DNA from: Methanolobus psychrophilus R15
GTDB lineage: Archaea; Halobacteriota; Methanosarcinia; Methanosarcinales; Methanosarcinaceae
Assembly: GCA_000306725.1 (NCBI GenBank)
Contig: CP003083.1
Location: 2,654,042 to 2,718,041, forward strand
Reading direction: 5' to 3'
DNA length: 64,000 nt
Below are positions 24,763 through 33,563 of this stretch, one piece after another. Position 1 is the stretch's first letter; the number at the start of each line of letters is the position of its first letter. A model generated the notes under the pieces. It worked only from the letters and a program-made list of their open reading frames with translations. It was not told where the DNA came from and ran no database searches. The position numbers were made by a program, and so were the translations under genes.

Positions 24763-27372
24763 TTATTTAAAGACATCAATATTTAACAGCAATTCGTCTA
24801 AATCATTTTTCTTAGACATCACTTTTGATTTTAATGTATTAATTTTTTCATAGCTTCTTGCAACTTCAATTTGTTTATTAAGATCAATGCCACCGTTTTC
24901 ATCAGTTGGTATCCTTACAAAAAAATTCTTTACTTTCCCAACGTGCGCTTCATTCAATCTTGAAAACTTCCCATCATTCTTGAGATGTTCTCTTAAGTAA
25001 TAAAGTACATATTCGAGGCATATATTGTCATTAACTATCTCAATTAGACCACGATTTTCTGTAACATAAAAAGGTGTTTCGTGTAATCTTATGTCTTCAC
25101 ATGGGTCGCCTTTTATATTCCAGCTTATAAGCATATTATTTTCTTGGTTTGTTTCATTCTCTATAAGTAATGGAGGATTTGTTTCATCATACATTAAATG
25201 AATAGGACCATCCGTTTTTGAAGAATATAACGGATATGAACCGAGATTTAATCGAGCATGTCTTACTGTAACATAATTGTCATGTTGCCTTGTAGTAAAA
25301 TAATCCTGATTATCTAATTTCACTTCAATATAATCTTCAAGCGAAAATATATCACCTAACTCTTTGTCACCTTGGTTAATTATTTGATTTAAATCCTCTA
25401 TAATAACATGTGACTGTTCAAGGAATTCTTGGAATGAGATCTTGTCATCATTTGTTTTTTCCCTGCACCAATCAAATAACTCTGACCATCTACCACATTT
25501 ATCGAATTCATCCCTGCTAACTAACTTGCATTTAGAATCAGCATTAGTTCCAGATAAACGTTTTTCCCAAGCAATTTTCATGTTTGGAATGTCGTTTTCA
25601 TCTATAGGGGTTCTGTAAGAATCTAGAGACAAACCTATATTTTCGATATCATAGAGGAACACAGGAGAATATTCTTTCATTTCACTTTTAGTTTTAAATA
25701 TTAGTATGGAGGTTTTCCAGTTATTATTTTGGAAACATCCTACCGGCAAAGATATTATTCCCATAACATCGGCATGTTCTTTAATTACATCTCTAATTTT
25801 ATCCTTATGTCTGTATAATATCCCATCTGTGACAATTACATATGCCCAACCAGGATTCCCATTTTTTATTTGATATAAAATATATTTAATAAACCGGCTT
25901 TCTACTCCTAATCCACATGATTTATAGAAAGAGAATAAATTAGCTTCAATCAAGCTGTCATCAATTTGCTTTACACCATTTACATAATATGGAATGTTTG
26001 TTAATACATAATCAGCACTATGTATAGGGTATAATAGTTCTATTGAATTGTCAGAGTTGCCATTAGAGGCTGTTTCCTCTTCTGAACTAGCTTTATTAAT
26101 GAGTTCCATCTCTCCCAAAGTGCCAGTTCCATTATGAGTTGCATGAAGAAAAGTAGAGTTTATTTTTTCAACTAATTTTTTGTTATCATAGGAAGGATCT
26201 ACAAATTTATCTAATAAATGCAAAATCATATTTGCTTTTGCAGTAATAATCATTTGTTCATCTCTATCTATTCCAAAACAATTGTACGAAAGGGGATTAA
26301 ATTCATATGGATAATTCAATCCTTCTAATACAAAACCACCCACACCACACGCAGGATCTATTACTTTTTTTCCTGCAGATGGTGAAGCCATTTCCCATAT
26401 TGCTTGAATAATTGATCTTGGCGTCAAATGTTTGCCATTTTTTATAGTCCCTTCACTATGGGCAGAGCCTAAAAAGGCTTCAATTACTCTCCTTTTAAAA
26501 TCAGGATCTATTTGCCTGTTAGCCAAATTACCAAGTTCACATAAATCGCTCAATACATTTTTAAAAACAGTTTCCTGCTTGTCGAATGCAAACCCATTAA
26601 TGACCCCTGGTTGGTTTGCTATCGTGGGAAATACATTAACTTTAATATATGAACGTATTACATTTTTATAAGTATCCAAAGAATTAGTTTTTGCAGGGTT
26701 AGCTAGTTCTGTGATTAAATAATCTTGCGGTAAAAGTTTTGCATCAGATATTCCTTTGTATAATAGCAGCTCAATAAATGTTGCTAAACAAGTATGTGCA
26801 TTTTCCCCAGTTGCAACGAAAATTTTTTGCCAAAGTCCATATATAGTTGGCTCTTTGACTATGAGTGGATTATAGTATTCTTTTGGTGGCAATATTTCTA
26901 ATGAATTATTTACTGGTTTTTTTCCTAAAAGGATTTGTTCAGACAATAATAAAAGATGATTTTGCGCAACAGCATTTTGTTTTGAAATGACTTTTTTACC
27001 AAAACAAGAAACTTCTTTCCCTTTGTATGTGGTACCTATCTCTGTTATATTATCATTACCAATTCGAAAAAAAGTTTTTACTTGGTCTCCAACACGAGCA
27101 ATAAAATAATTTGTATTAGGCAATACACTTAAGTAATTATCTTTGATTTGATTTATTGCCTTTTCCATATCACTCGCGTTGTCTTTATCTTCTATACCAA
27201 TCAAAATCTGGTTGTTATGTGCAACAATTTGATCGGGTTTTTTTCGACTGGATAAACAATCAAATCCCTCTCTTCTTAAATGCGTAAAGGAAATATCGTT
27301 ACATTTAAAGAGTCTTAAACCTGATTCATTCAGTTCTAAAAAAGGGATTCCTTGAGATGTACTTTCAGACAT
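24763..27372 (-). CDS. Single-chain Type IIG-like restriction-modification enzyme
   Basis: 869 residues. N-terminal nuclease-like domain: D47 then, after a strand, E61-D-K63 (PD-(D/E)xK spacing). Methyltransferase core: helical region, motif I DPACGVGGF (from D339) and, at the motif IV position, N459-I-P-Y462 instead of the usual NPPY/F. C-terminal part (about 655-869): TRD-like segment with GSYPLYSSKTDGP and a terminal coiled helix, as in HsdS. This is restriction, modification and specificity in one chain, or a Type I M-S fusion with a degenerate nuclease. AGGAGAT lies 7 bases before the ATG, the strongest ribosome-binding site in this island. 139 bases separate it from hsdR downstream. Confidence 0.8.
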   Translation of the reverse strand: MSESTSQGIPFLELNESGLRLFKCNDISFTHLRREGFDCLSSRKKPDQIVAHNNQILIGIEDKDNASDMEKAINQIKDNYLSVLPNTNYFIARVGDQVKTFFRIGNDNITEIGTTYKGKEVSCFGKKVISKQNAVAQNHLLLLSEQILLGKKPVNNSLEILPPKEYYNPLIVKEPTIYGLWQKIFVATGENAHTCLATFIELLLYKGISDAKLLPQDYLITELANPAKTNSLDTYKNVIRSYIKVNVFPTIANQPGVINGFAFDKQETVFKNVLSDLCELGNLANRQIDPDFKRRVIEAFLGSAHSEGTIKNGKHLTPRSIIQAIWEMASPSAGKKVIDPACGVGGFVLEGLNYPYEFNPLSYNCFGIDRDEQMIITAKANMILHLLDKFVDPSYDNKKLVEKINSTFLHATHNGTGTLGEMELINKASSEEETASNGNSDNSIELLYPIHSADYVLTNIPYYVNGVKQIDDSLIEANLFSFYKSCGLGVESRFIKYILYQIKNGNPGWAYVIVTDGILYRHKDKIRDVIKEHADVMGIISLPVGCFQNNNWKTSILIFKTKSEMKEYSPVFLYDIENIGLSLDSYRTPIDENDIPNMKIAWEKRLSGTNADSKCKLVSRDEFDKCGRWSELFDWCREKTNDDKISFQEFLEQSHVIIEDLNQIINQGDKELGDIFSLEDYIEVKLDNQDYFTTRQHDNYVTVRHARLNLGSYPLYSSKTDGPIHLMYDETNPPLLIENETNQENNMLISWNIKGDPCEDIRLHETPFYVTENRGLIEIVNDNICLEYVLYYLREHLKNDGKFSRLNEAHVGKVKNFFVRIPTDENGGIDLNKQIEVARSYEKINTLKSKVMSKKNDLDELLLNIDVFK

Positions 27373-27620
27373 TATATTTTTATCTCCTAAGGGGGAATAA
27401 AATTAATTAGCTTCAACTGATTTTAGTGGTTTAATATAGATGAATATATAAATAATTTGCATTGCCCAATAAAATTCAATTAATGAACAAGTCTAAAAAA
27501 ATCGCTCAACTAAATACAATAAAAATTAAAACAAAAATACTTCATAAAACATTGAGTATCTATTTTTCAGGATACCTATTACCCCCCACTATGTACGAGG
27601 AATCAGATTAGAACTTCCTA

Positions 27621-27668
27621 TACATCTCATACACTAATCGCTCTACCTTCTCCCTATATCATTATATC
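27621..27668 (+). repeat. Dispersed repeat copy 3
   Basis: Begins TACATCTCATACACTAA and matches copy 1 at 37 of 48 positions in the same orientation. It lies in the gene-free stretch 27373-27751 between the divergent Type IIG-like gene and the small genes at 27752. That stretch is otherwise AT-rich promoter DNA with no gene. Confidence 0.6.
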
Positions 27669-27751
27669 CTTCCCTCTTTCCCAACAGTGTAATTAATCAA
27701 ACAGAGTTTACATAAGGAATGTCTTTATTAATATTGTTTCGGTGATGTTCA

Positions 27752-27955
27752 ATGACAAATGAATTGGATTTCCAGACATTTCTTGAAAAAGCAATATGGG
27801 CTAAGACTTGGGAAGAGAATGATGAGGACGGAGAAGTTCTGTCTCATGAAGTTATGACTTTTGATGAAGCAGGATTGCTAACTAATGATAAAGGTCTTGT
27901 TATCATTGCTCCTGACAGGTCAGCCTTTGTAGTGACAATCCAACGGAAGATGTGA
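27752..27955 (+). CDS. Small acidic hypothetical protein of the island (67 aa)
   Basis: Reads MTNELDFQTFLEKAIWAKTW, then an acidic EENDEDGEVLSHEVMTFDEAG and a strand-rich end (GLVIIAPDRSAFVVTIQ). Ribosome-binding site GGTGATG immediately upstream. It ends 4 bases before the start of the next gene, so the two are probably co-translated. I do not recognise a family; small acidic proteins of this kind are usual cargo of archaeal plasmids. Confidence 0.6.
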   Translation: MTNELDFQTFLEKAIWAKTWEENDEDGEVLSHEVMTFDEAGLLTNDKGLVIIAPDRSAFVVTIQRKM

Positions 27956-27959
27956 TAGC

Positions 27960-28319
27960 ATGGATGATATGTTTGGCGAAGTTATCTACTGCTATACATC
28001 GGAGCAAGCAGTTAAAGATGGCATCCTTTTTGACATCACCCAAATCAATCCTAAATGGGAGAAGGGCATCTTCAGATATGTCACAACAAATCTGATGGGC
28101 CATGGTTACCTTCAAGATGATAGGGTCAATATTCCTAACCTTCTGGACTTAATACATCAATCATTGAATATTGTATGGAAGGCTTCAAATGGGTTTCAGG
28201 ATAGACCTGATTCGTTTTATTCGGGTGATATTGAGTTGCCCAGTGGCATGAAGCAGCAGATATTTATTGAGCTTAACGAGCTAGGAAAGTACACAATTTT
28301 GCTACCTGAAGACCACTAA
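27960..28319 (+). CDS. DUF6573-like plasmid protein (119 aa)
   Basis: The N-terminus FGEVIYCYTSEQAVKDGILFDIT matches the pattern of the DUF6573 family (FGxVI..YTRAQAxxDGxLxDV) that is common on plasmids and conjugative elements. The remainder contains a helical middle and ends with IFIELNELGKYTILLPEDH. Function of the family is not known. It is the last island gene before the right boundary; an eight-T run follows the stop codon as a terminator. Confidence 0.65.
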   Translation: MDDMFGEVIYCYTSEQAVKDGILFDITQINPKWEKGIFRYVTTNLMGHGYLQDDRVNIPNLLDLIHQSLNIVWKASNGFQDRPDSFYSGDIELPSGMKQQIFIELNELGKYTILLPEDH

Positions 28320-28459
28320 TTTTTTTTCAGTTTTTTCCTGCCAAGCGAGTGCTTATATACCAATAGCTTGTAGGAAAAATTAACTGTACTGAAATTAAGT
28401 GTGGCAACGCGACACACATCCTAAAAACTATAATACAATAAATTTATAGTTCTATAATG

Positions 28460-28473
28460 GGTTTAAGGGTTAA
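28460..28473 (+). repeat. Right attachment-site candidate (attR)
   Basis: GGTTTAAGGGTTAA, identical to 9888-9901. The right half of the dyad is not kept here (TTAATTT instead of TTAAACC). It lies 48 bases before the AMA start. A TATA-like ACATATATAG (28500-28509) lies between it and that gene, so the chromosomal promoter appears undisturbed. Confidence 0.55.
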
Positions 28474-28520
28474 TTTTAACTATTTAGCAAATTCAAATTA
28501 CATATATAGCGCAGAAAGAG

Positions 28521-29648
28521 ATGGTATTCATAGTACGGACTGTTCAGAAAACCAACCCTATAGTAAACAGGGACATTGTAGCGGAACCTGTGGAAAGCAC
28601 AGCGGAGTACCTGGTGCTTGAGCCTGCGGGCTATCCGATGACCAGCATTCTGGAAGAGTATCCTGAAATAGAGGATTCCGGGCTATTCGAGCATTATGCC
28701 AGGGATCAATGGAAAGGTGTCACGGCTACCAAAGGTGATTATCTATTTGATAAGCGCATGTATCCTGATTTTGCATACAGGGTGAAGGAAGTTGAACCGC
28801 CGGAGTCTGTCATTGGCCCTGATACCAGCATTATCGTGCGTGATATGGTGGATAATACTGTCCCGAAGATCGAATTCAGAAGCAAGGTCAGTTTTGATGA
28901 TGTAATAGGACAGTTTAGCGCACGCCAGAAGTGCAGGCTCATCGAGCGTTTTCTTGAGGAGCCGGAGAAGTTTGGTAAATGGGCGCCCCGGAACATACTT
29001 TTCTATGGTCCGTCAGGGACCGGCAAGACCATGTTCGCCAAGGCCATTGCAAATAAGGCACAGGTCCCCATAATCCCTGTGAAGGCAACCGAGCTTATAG
29101 GGGAATTTGTAGGTGAGGGGGCCCGCCAGATACACCAGCTCTATGAGCGGGCGCAGGAAATGGCACCATGCATAATCTTTATCGATGAACTGGATGCCAT
29201 CGCCCTTGACCGGAGAAATCAGGAGTTGCGTGGCGATGTGGCAGAGATAGTAAACGCCTTGCTTACTGAAATGGATGGTATCGTGGAGCGCCCGGGCATC
29301 TGCACCATAGGGGCCACTAACAGGACAGATACGCTTGACCCTGCTGTGCGCAGCAGGTTTGAGGAAGAGATAGAATTTATACTGCCCAATGAGCAGGAGC
29401 GTTATCAGATACTGGAATCCAACATAAGCACCTTCCCTCTTGAAGTTGCCGACGTCGATCTGAGCTCCCTTGCTAAAATGACGGAAGGTCTTTCAGGGCG
29501 TGACCTTGTTGAGAAGGTTCTCAAAACAGCACTGCATCGAGCTATTATCGATGACAGGGACAGTGTTACCCAGGAAGATTTCGAGAATTCTATCAAGAGG
29601 ATCAGGAGAGTTAATGAGGCCCTGAACCCTGAGAAGATGTACATTTAG
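28521..29648 (+). CDS. AAA ATPase of the AMA group
   Basis: 375 residues. An N-terminal beta-rich domain (about 1-115) precedes one AAA module with Walker A GPSGTGKT (163-170), Walker B with IDELDA (221-226), a sensor-1 segment GATNRTD and an arginine-finger region RSRFEEEIEF, then the helical lid. The single AAA module behind a beta-rich N-domain, without a coiled coil, matches the AMA proteins of methanogens and Archaeoglobus, which form hexamers related to the proteasome-activating nucleotidase and are thought to unfold proteins. Its stop is TAG. It is the first host gene to the right of the island. Confidence 0.85.
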   Translation: MVFIVRTVQKTNPIVNRDIVAEPVESTAEYLVLEPAGYPMTSILEEYPEIEDSGLFEHYARDQWKGVTATKGDYLFDKRMYPDFAYRVKEVEPPESVIGPDTSIIVRDMVDNTVPKIEFRSKVSFDDVIGQFSARQKCRLIERFLEEPEKFGKWAPRNILFYGPSGTGKTMFAKAIANKAQVPIIPVKATELIGEFVGEGARQIHQLYERAQEMAPCIIFIDELDAIALDRRNQELRGDVAEIVNALLTEMDGIVERPGICTIGATNRTDTLDPAVRSRFEEEIEFILPNEQERYQILESNISTFPLEVADVDLSSLAKMTEGLSGRDLVEKVLKTALHRAIIDDRDSVTQEDFENSIKRIRRVNEALNPEKMYI

Positions 29649-29686
29649 GGTCATCTTTTTAAATTTAGCTTCTATATCGTGTTTCC

Positions 29687-29953
29687 ATGACAGAGGTAAA
29701 TGAATCCGACAGGTTTGAATGCGTTATCGTAAACGTCTTTGACAAGGGCACATGGAAGGGCGTGGTCGTAGAAGAAGTTAGGTCCGGTGGGCGCGTATAT
29801 TTTGGCAGGACAAAATCAGAGGGCTTTGATTACCAGCCTGGTGATAGTTTGTATCTTGGCATTAAGCCCCTGACAAATCCGGTCGAGGACCGCACCATGG
29901 AAATCATCCTGTATGATGCCGATGACAGGAAGCTGGACTGGACCTATCTCTGA
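29687..29953 (+). CDS. Conserved-type small hypothetical protein (88 aa)
   Basis: A compact strand-rich protein: FECVIVNVFDKGTWKGVVVEE, VYFGRTKSEGFDYQPGD, and a terminal IILYDADDRKLDWTYL. It reads like a small beta-barrel (OB or PRC-like), but I cannot name a family. TTTTTAAATTT lies 25-30 bases before the ATG and there is no ribosome-binding site, so a leaderless transcript is likely. It may be transcribed separately from the AMA gene 38 bases upstream. Confidence 0.65.
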   Translation: MTEVNESDRFECVIVNVFDKGTWKGVVVEEVRSGGRVYFGRTKSEGFDYQPGDSLYLGIKPLTNPVEDRTMEIILYDADDRKLDWTYL

Positions 29954-30016
29954 GTCCCTCCTCTTTTCATCTTCCTTTTTCTTTAACCGAACAGGGCCCT
30001 CACTTAATACCTATCG

Positions 30017-30934
30017 TTATATTTCCCTGAGCAACACTTCGGTTTCCATAAGGTCCTCTGCTACGGTGACATTCTCAAAGACCATTTTTGCCTCTTTAAG
30101 CAGGGGCTCCGTATTATCGGAATACCTGGAACTGATGTGCGTCAATATGAGCTTTGATACATTTGCTTCTTTCGCGAGGAGTGCTGCTTCTTCAGCGGTT
30201 GAATGCATTGATTCCTTTGCCCATTCCTGCTGGTCATTTGCAAGTGTGGAATCATGGATAAGCAGGTCTGCACCGCGGCTTGCTTCCAGTATTGACTGGC
30301 ATGGCCTTGTATCTCCGCTGTATACGATCTTCCTGCCAGGGCGTGGATCTCCGACAACTTCTTGTGATGTGATTATCTTTCCGTTGATCTCAACCGTCTC
30401 CCCCTTGTGGAGTTTTGAGAACAGGGGTCCGGGCGGGACTCCAAGCTCAATGGCTTTATAGCGATTGAACCTGCCGATACGCTCGTCCTCTATGAGGGCG
30501 TATCCTATGCTGGGAACACTGTGCTGTGTCCTGATGGCATGGATGGAATAGCCGTCCCTCTTAATGATATCTCCTGGCTCCAGGTCAACTGCATCTATCT
30601 CAAAGCGTAGCTTGTAATAACCCAGAGCGCTGAGTATCCTTGCGAACTCATGCACATGGTGGGGCCCGTATATCCTGAGGGGCTCTGTCCTCCCGTGAAA
30701 GGACATTGTCTGTATCAGTCCCGGTATCCCAAGTATATGGTCTGCATGGAAGTGAGTGATGAAAATAGAGCTCAGTGCTTTCATGCCTGTCTTTGCCCGC
30801 ATCATCTGCTGCTGAGCTCCCTCTCCGCAGTCAAACAGCATGAGCTCGCCTTCACGGTTTATCATGATGGCTGAGGGGTTACGTTCGGGTGTTGGCAGGG
30901 AGCCACCGGTGCCAAGGAAAGTTACACGAAGCAT
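30017..30934 (-). CDS. rnz: Ribonuclease Z (tRNA 3' endonuclease)
   Basis: 305 residues, a metallo-beta-lactamase-fold tRNA 3'-processing endonuclease. The signature THFHADH (60-66) carries the zinc-binding histidines; further ligands are in KIVYSGDTRPC and LILTHISSRY. The substrate-handling (flexible-arm) segment lies around residues 150-180. It removes the 3' trailer of pre-tRNA so that CCA can be added, which fits the presence here of tRNA genes without encoded CCA (Ile, Ala). It is convergent with the preceding gene. Confidence 0.95.
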   Translation of the reverse strand: MLRVTFLGTGGSLPTPERNPSAIMINREGELMLFDCGEGAQQQMMRAKTGMKALSSIFITHFHADHILGIPGLIQTMSFHGRTEPLRIYGPHHVHEFARILSALGYYKLRFEIDAVDLEPGDIIKRDGYSIHAIRTQHSVPSIGYALIEDERIGRFNRYKAIELGVPPGPLFSKLHKGETVEINGKIITSQEVVGDPRPGRKIVYSGDTRPCQSILEASRGADLLIHDSTLANDQQEWAKESMHSTAEEAALLAKEANVSKLILTHISSRYSDNTEPLLKEAKMVFENVTVAEDLMETEVLLREI

Positions 30935-31160
30935 GAGCTTTATTAAGTGCTATAGTTATTTATGAATTGCTTCTCATGATCATCAAACTGAACTGAGCAC
31001 GATTCTCCGTTGTTCTGTTCCTTAAGTACTATTCCTTGCGGATGTTCCTCGCCATTCGAAAAGTTCATATAGAATCTTATTATTAATGATACGTCCATAA
31101 GTCATATTTTGACTATTGAATCACAATCAATTTCTCATACATTTATCCAGAGGATATATC

Positions 31161-31535
31161 ATGAAATGGCAAGGCAGATCCAGAAGAAGCTATACAGGTG
31201 CCAAGATCAAGGCATTCCGCAGCAAGAGAAAGCACGAATTAGGACGCGAATCAGCTGACACCCGCATAGCTGTGACCAAGAGAAAGAACGTTTCAACTAC
31301 CGGCGGTAACAGAAAGGTAAGACTCATGCAGTGCGATGTCGTGAATGTCACCGACGCACAGGGCAGGACCCAGAAGACAACCATGACCACTGTGATCGGA
31401 AATACCGCAAACGAGCACTACGTCAGACGTAACATCCTCACAAGAGGCTCAGTCGTTAAGACCGCTCTTGGTAATGCAAAGGTCACAAGCCGCCCCGGAC
31501 AGGACGGAGTTGTCAACGCAGTACTGATCGAATAA
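31161..31535 (+). CDS. rps8e: 30S ribosomal protein S8e
   Basis: 124 residues beginning [21 protein letters not shown], the family N-terminus, and ending in [16 protein letters not shown] basic structural protein of the archaeal small subunit. An AGAGGATAT ribosome-binding site lies 6-13 bases before the ATG at 31161; a further 15 codons are open upstream but are not conserved in the family, so I reject them. Confidence 0.96.
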   Translation: MKWQGRSRRSYTGAKIKAFRSKRKHELGRESADTRIAVTKRKNVSTTGGNRKVRLMQCDVVNVTDAQGRTQKTTMTTVIGNTANEHYVRRNILTRGSVVKTALGNAKVTSRPGQDGVVNAVLIE

Positions 31536-31566
31536 ACATAAACCTTTATTTTTTTGTTCTGTTGCG

Positions 31567-32073
31567 ATGGGGTTTTTCCATATGGATGAAAATACACGTC
31601 ATATACTCGAATGCCTCGAAGAGGATGCAAGGATGACATCTGAGCAGATAGCAGCCCTTACGGATCTTTCTGCCGAAGAGGTACGCAACAGAATTATCGA
31701 AATGGAAAATAACGGTGTCATCCGCAAGTACAAAACAGTAGTTGACTGGGATCTTGCGGGTGATGAGAACGTGTACGCAATCATCGAGCTCAAGGTAAGC
31801 CTGGAGCGCAGGCTTGGTTATCAGGCACTCGTGGAACGTCTCTACAAGTTCCCGGAAGTGCGCTCGGTCAGGCTGCTTTCAGGGCAGTATGACCTGTCTC
31901 TTACAGTGGGTGGGCGTTCTATGAAAGAAGTCGCTTTCTTTGTAGCGGAGAAGATATCCACTCTTGACCAGGTACAGCACACTACGACTCATTTCGTGCT
32001 CAAGACCTACAAGGAGGACGGGATTATCCTCTATGAAGAGGATCGTGTCGCACGTTTGCCTGTAACGCCTTAA
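31567..32073 (+). CDS. Lrp/AsnC-family transcription regulator
   Basis: 168 residues from ATG 31567, or 163 from ATG 31582. The helix-turn-helix occupies about 10-60 (MTSEQIAALTDLSAEEVRNRI). The C-terminal RAM-type alpha-beta domain (about 75-150, ELKVSLERRLGYQ, VRLLSGQYDLSLTV) binds amino-acid effectors and makes the octamer. It lies 42 bases upstream of an aminotransferase gene; this Lrp-aminotransferase pair recurs in methanogens, so control of, or by, amino-acid supply is likely. Confidence 0.9.
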   Translation: MGFFHMDENTRHILECLEEDARMTSEQIAALTDLSAEEVRNRIIEMENNGVIRKYKTVVDWDLAGDENVYAIIELKVSLERRLGYQALVERLYKFPEVRSVRLLSGQYDLSLTVGGRSMKEVAFFVAEKISTLDQVQHTTTHFVLKTYKEDGIILYEEDRVARLPVTP

Positions 32074-32115
32074 AACTTATTTTAATTATACTATAGTCTG
32101 CAGGAAGTAATCCTA

Positions 32116-33291
32116 ATGAGAAAAGCATGCCGTCCATCCAGGTTTGTTGCGGATGTAATGAAGAAGGTTCCTCCCTCCGGTATACGCCGCTATTTTGATC
32201 TTGCATCAGAGATAGATGACGTTATATCGCTTGGTGTGGGTGAGCCGGATTTCGTAACTCCGTGGCATATCAGGGAAGCATGCATCCATTCTCTCGAGTG
32301 CGGGGAGACTTCCTATACTTCCAATTACGGCCTCCTGGAACTTCGTGAAGAATTATCCCGGTTCTTTTCTGATAAATATGGTACTTCGTATAATCCTAAT
32401 TCGGAGATCCTTGTAACTTCAGGCGTAAGCGAGGCACTGGATCTGGCCATACGCGCAATCACTAATCCAGGCGACGAGATATTGATCCCTCAGCCCTCCT
32501 ATGTTGCATATACTCCCTCAGTGATGTTTGCAGGAGGAGTGCCTTCTCCGGTGGACACCTGCCTGGAGAACGAGTTCAAGCTGCATGCTGAAGATCTTGA
32601 GGCTGCTATCACTGATAAGACAAAGGCTTTGATCCTCAATTACCCGAACAACCCCACGGGTGCTACCATGGGCAGAAAAGACTTTGAGGCCATTGCCGAT
32701 GTTGTGTCAGAGCATGACATCATGGTGATTTCCGATGAGGTCTATGACTGCCTCACCTACCATGGAAAGCATACTTGTTTTACTTCACTTGATGGTATGC
32801 GTGACAGGACGATCCTTCTCAATGGCTTTTCAAAGGCCTATGCAATGACTGGTTTCAGGATGGCCTATGCCATGGCGCCCCGTGAAGTGATCTCTTCCAT
32901 GATGCTTATACATCAGTACTCCATGTTGTGCGCCCCTATCATGGGCCAGATAGGCGCTATAGAAGCCCTGCGCAACGGCACACATGAAATGGAGCGCATG
33001 GTGCGTGATTACGACCGCCGCCGCCACCTTATCGTAAATGGCCTCAACAAGATTGGTCTTGAGTGCTTCGAGCCAAGCGGAGCATTCTATGCTTTCCCGT
33101 CCGTGCAGAACACCGGGCTGACCTCAGAAGAGTTTGCTGAAAAGCTCCTCTTTGAGCAGAAAGTGGTCACAATCCCTGGCAATGTCTTTGGTAAGGCAGG
33201 TGATGGCTTTTTGCGCTGTTCCTATGCAACTTCCAGGGAAGAGATAGAGGAAGCCCTGGCAAGGATAGAATCATTTGTGGATGGACTGTGA
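32116..33291 (+). CDS. Class I/II PLP-dependent aminotransferase (AspC-like)
   Basis: 391 residues, fold type I. The PLP-binding lysine is K240 in GFSKAYAMTGFR. Other marks are NYPNNPTG (substrate/PLP contact), SDEVYD, and the C-terminal arginine region FLRCSYATSREEI. Close to aspartate or aromatic aminotransferases of the archaeal Iγ type; exact amino-acid preference cannot be told from sequence. It follows an Lrp-type regulator and is likely co-transcribed with it. Confidence 0.9.
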   Translation: MRKACRPSRFVADVMKKVPPSGIRRYFDLASEIDDVISLGVGEPDFVTPWHIREACIHSLECGETSYTSNYGLLELREELSRFFSDKYGTSYNPNSEILVTSGVSEALDLAIRAITNPGDEILIPQPSYVAYTPSVMFAGGVPSPVDTCLENEFKLHAEDLEAAITDKTKALILNYPNNPTGATMGRKDFEAIADVVSEHDIMVISDEVYDCLTYHGKHTCFTSLDGMRDRTILLNGFSKAYAMTGFRMAYAMAPREVISSMMLIHQYSMLCAPIMGQIGAIEALRNGTHEMERMVRDYDRRRHLIVNGLNKIGLECFEPSGAFYAFPSVQNTGLTSEEFAEKLLFEQKVVTIPGNVFGKAGDGFLRCSYATSREEIEEALARIESFVDGL

Positions 33292-33563
33292 TTTTCCACT
33301 CAATGTAGTTCAATAGCAAGTGTTGGACGTATTCTAAAAAACGCATTTCTGTCTCAATTAGTGAAGATTTTGTCATATATTGGCGCACAAGAACTTTCTA
33401 TTTTTTGCAACAATATATTTTTATATGATGCCACTCACCTTAAAAAGGTCAAATGTGTAACTCATTGTCTTGCATGAATATACATATGATTATATTCTAT
33501 ATCCGCATAATTACAAAAATCAATATGCAGCTAATTATTTAGCGCGGTTTGGCTGAAAAACAA

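Larger units (their letters stand above)
9888..28473. mobile_element. Integrated mobile/defence island
   Basis: An 18.6-kb block bounded by a perfect 14-bp direct repeat, with a tyrosine integrase immediately inside the left boundary. It contains a ribbon-helix-helix operon, a DUF3987-like replication protein, restriction-modification genes and plasmid-type hypothetical genes. Flanking genes (sensor kinase, AMA ATPase) are ordinary chromosomal genes that would be divergent neighbours without it. The interior is clearly more AT-rich, with long gene-free stretches, than the flanks. It resembles an integrated plasmid rather than a virus: no capsid, terminase or packaging gene is seen. Confidence 0.75.

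Noticed and set aside
9888-28473. Integrated virus
   Set aside because: No capsid, portal, terminase or virus-type packaging ATPase is visible; gene content is plasmid/defence-like.
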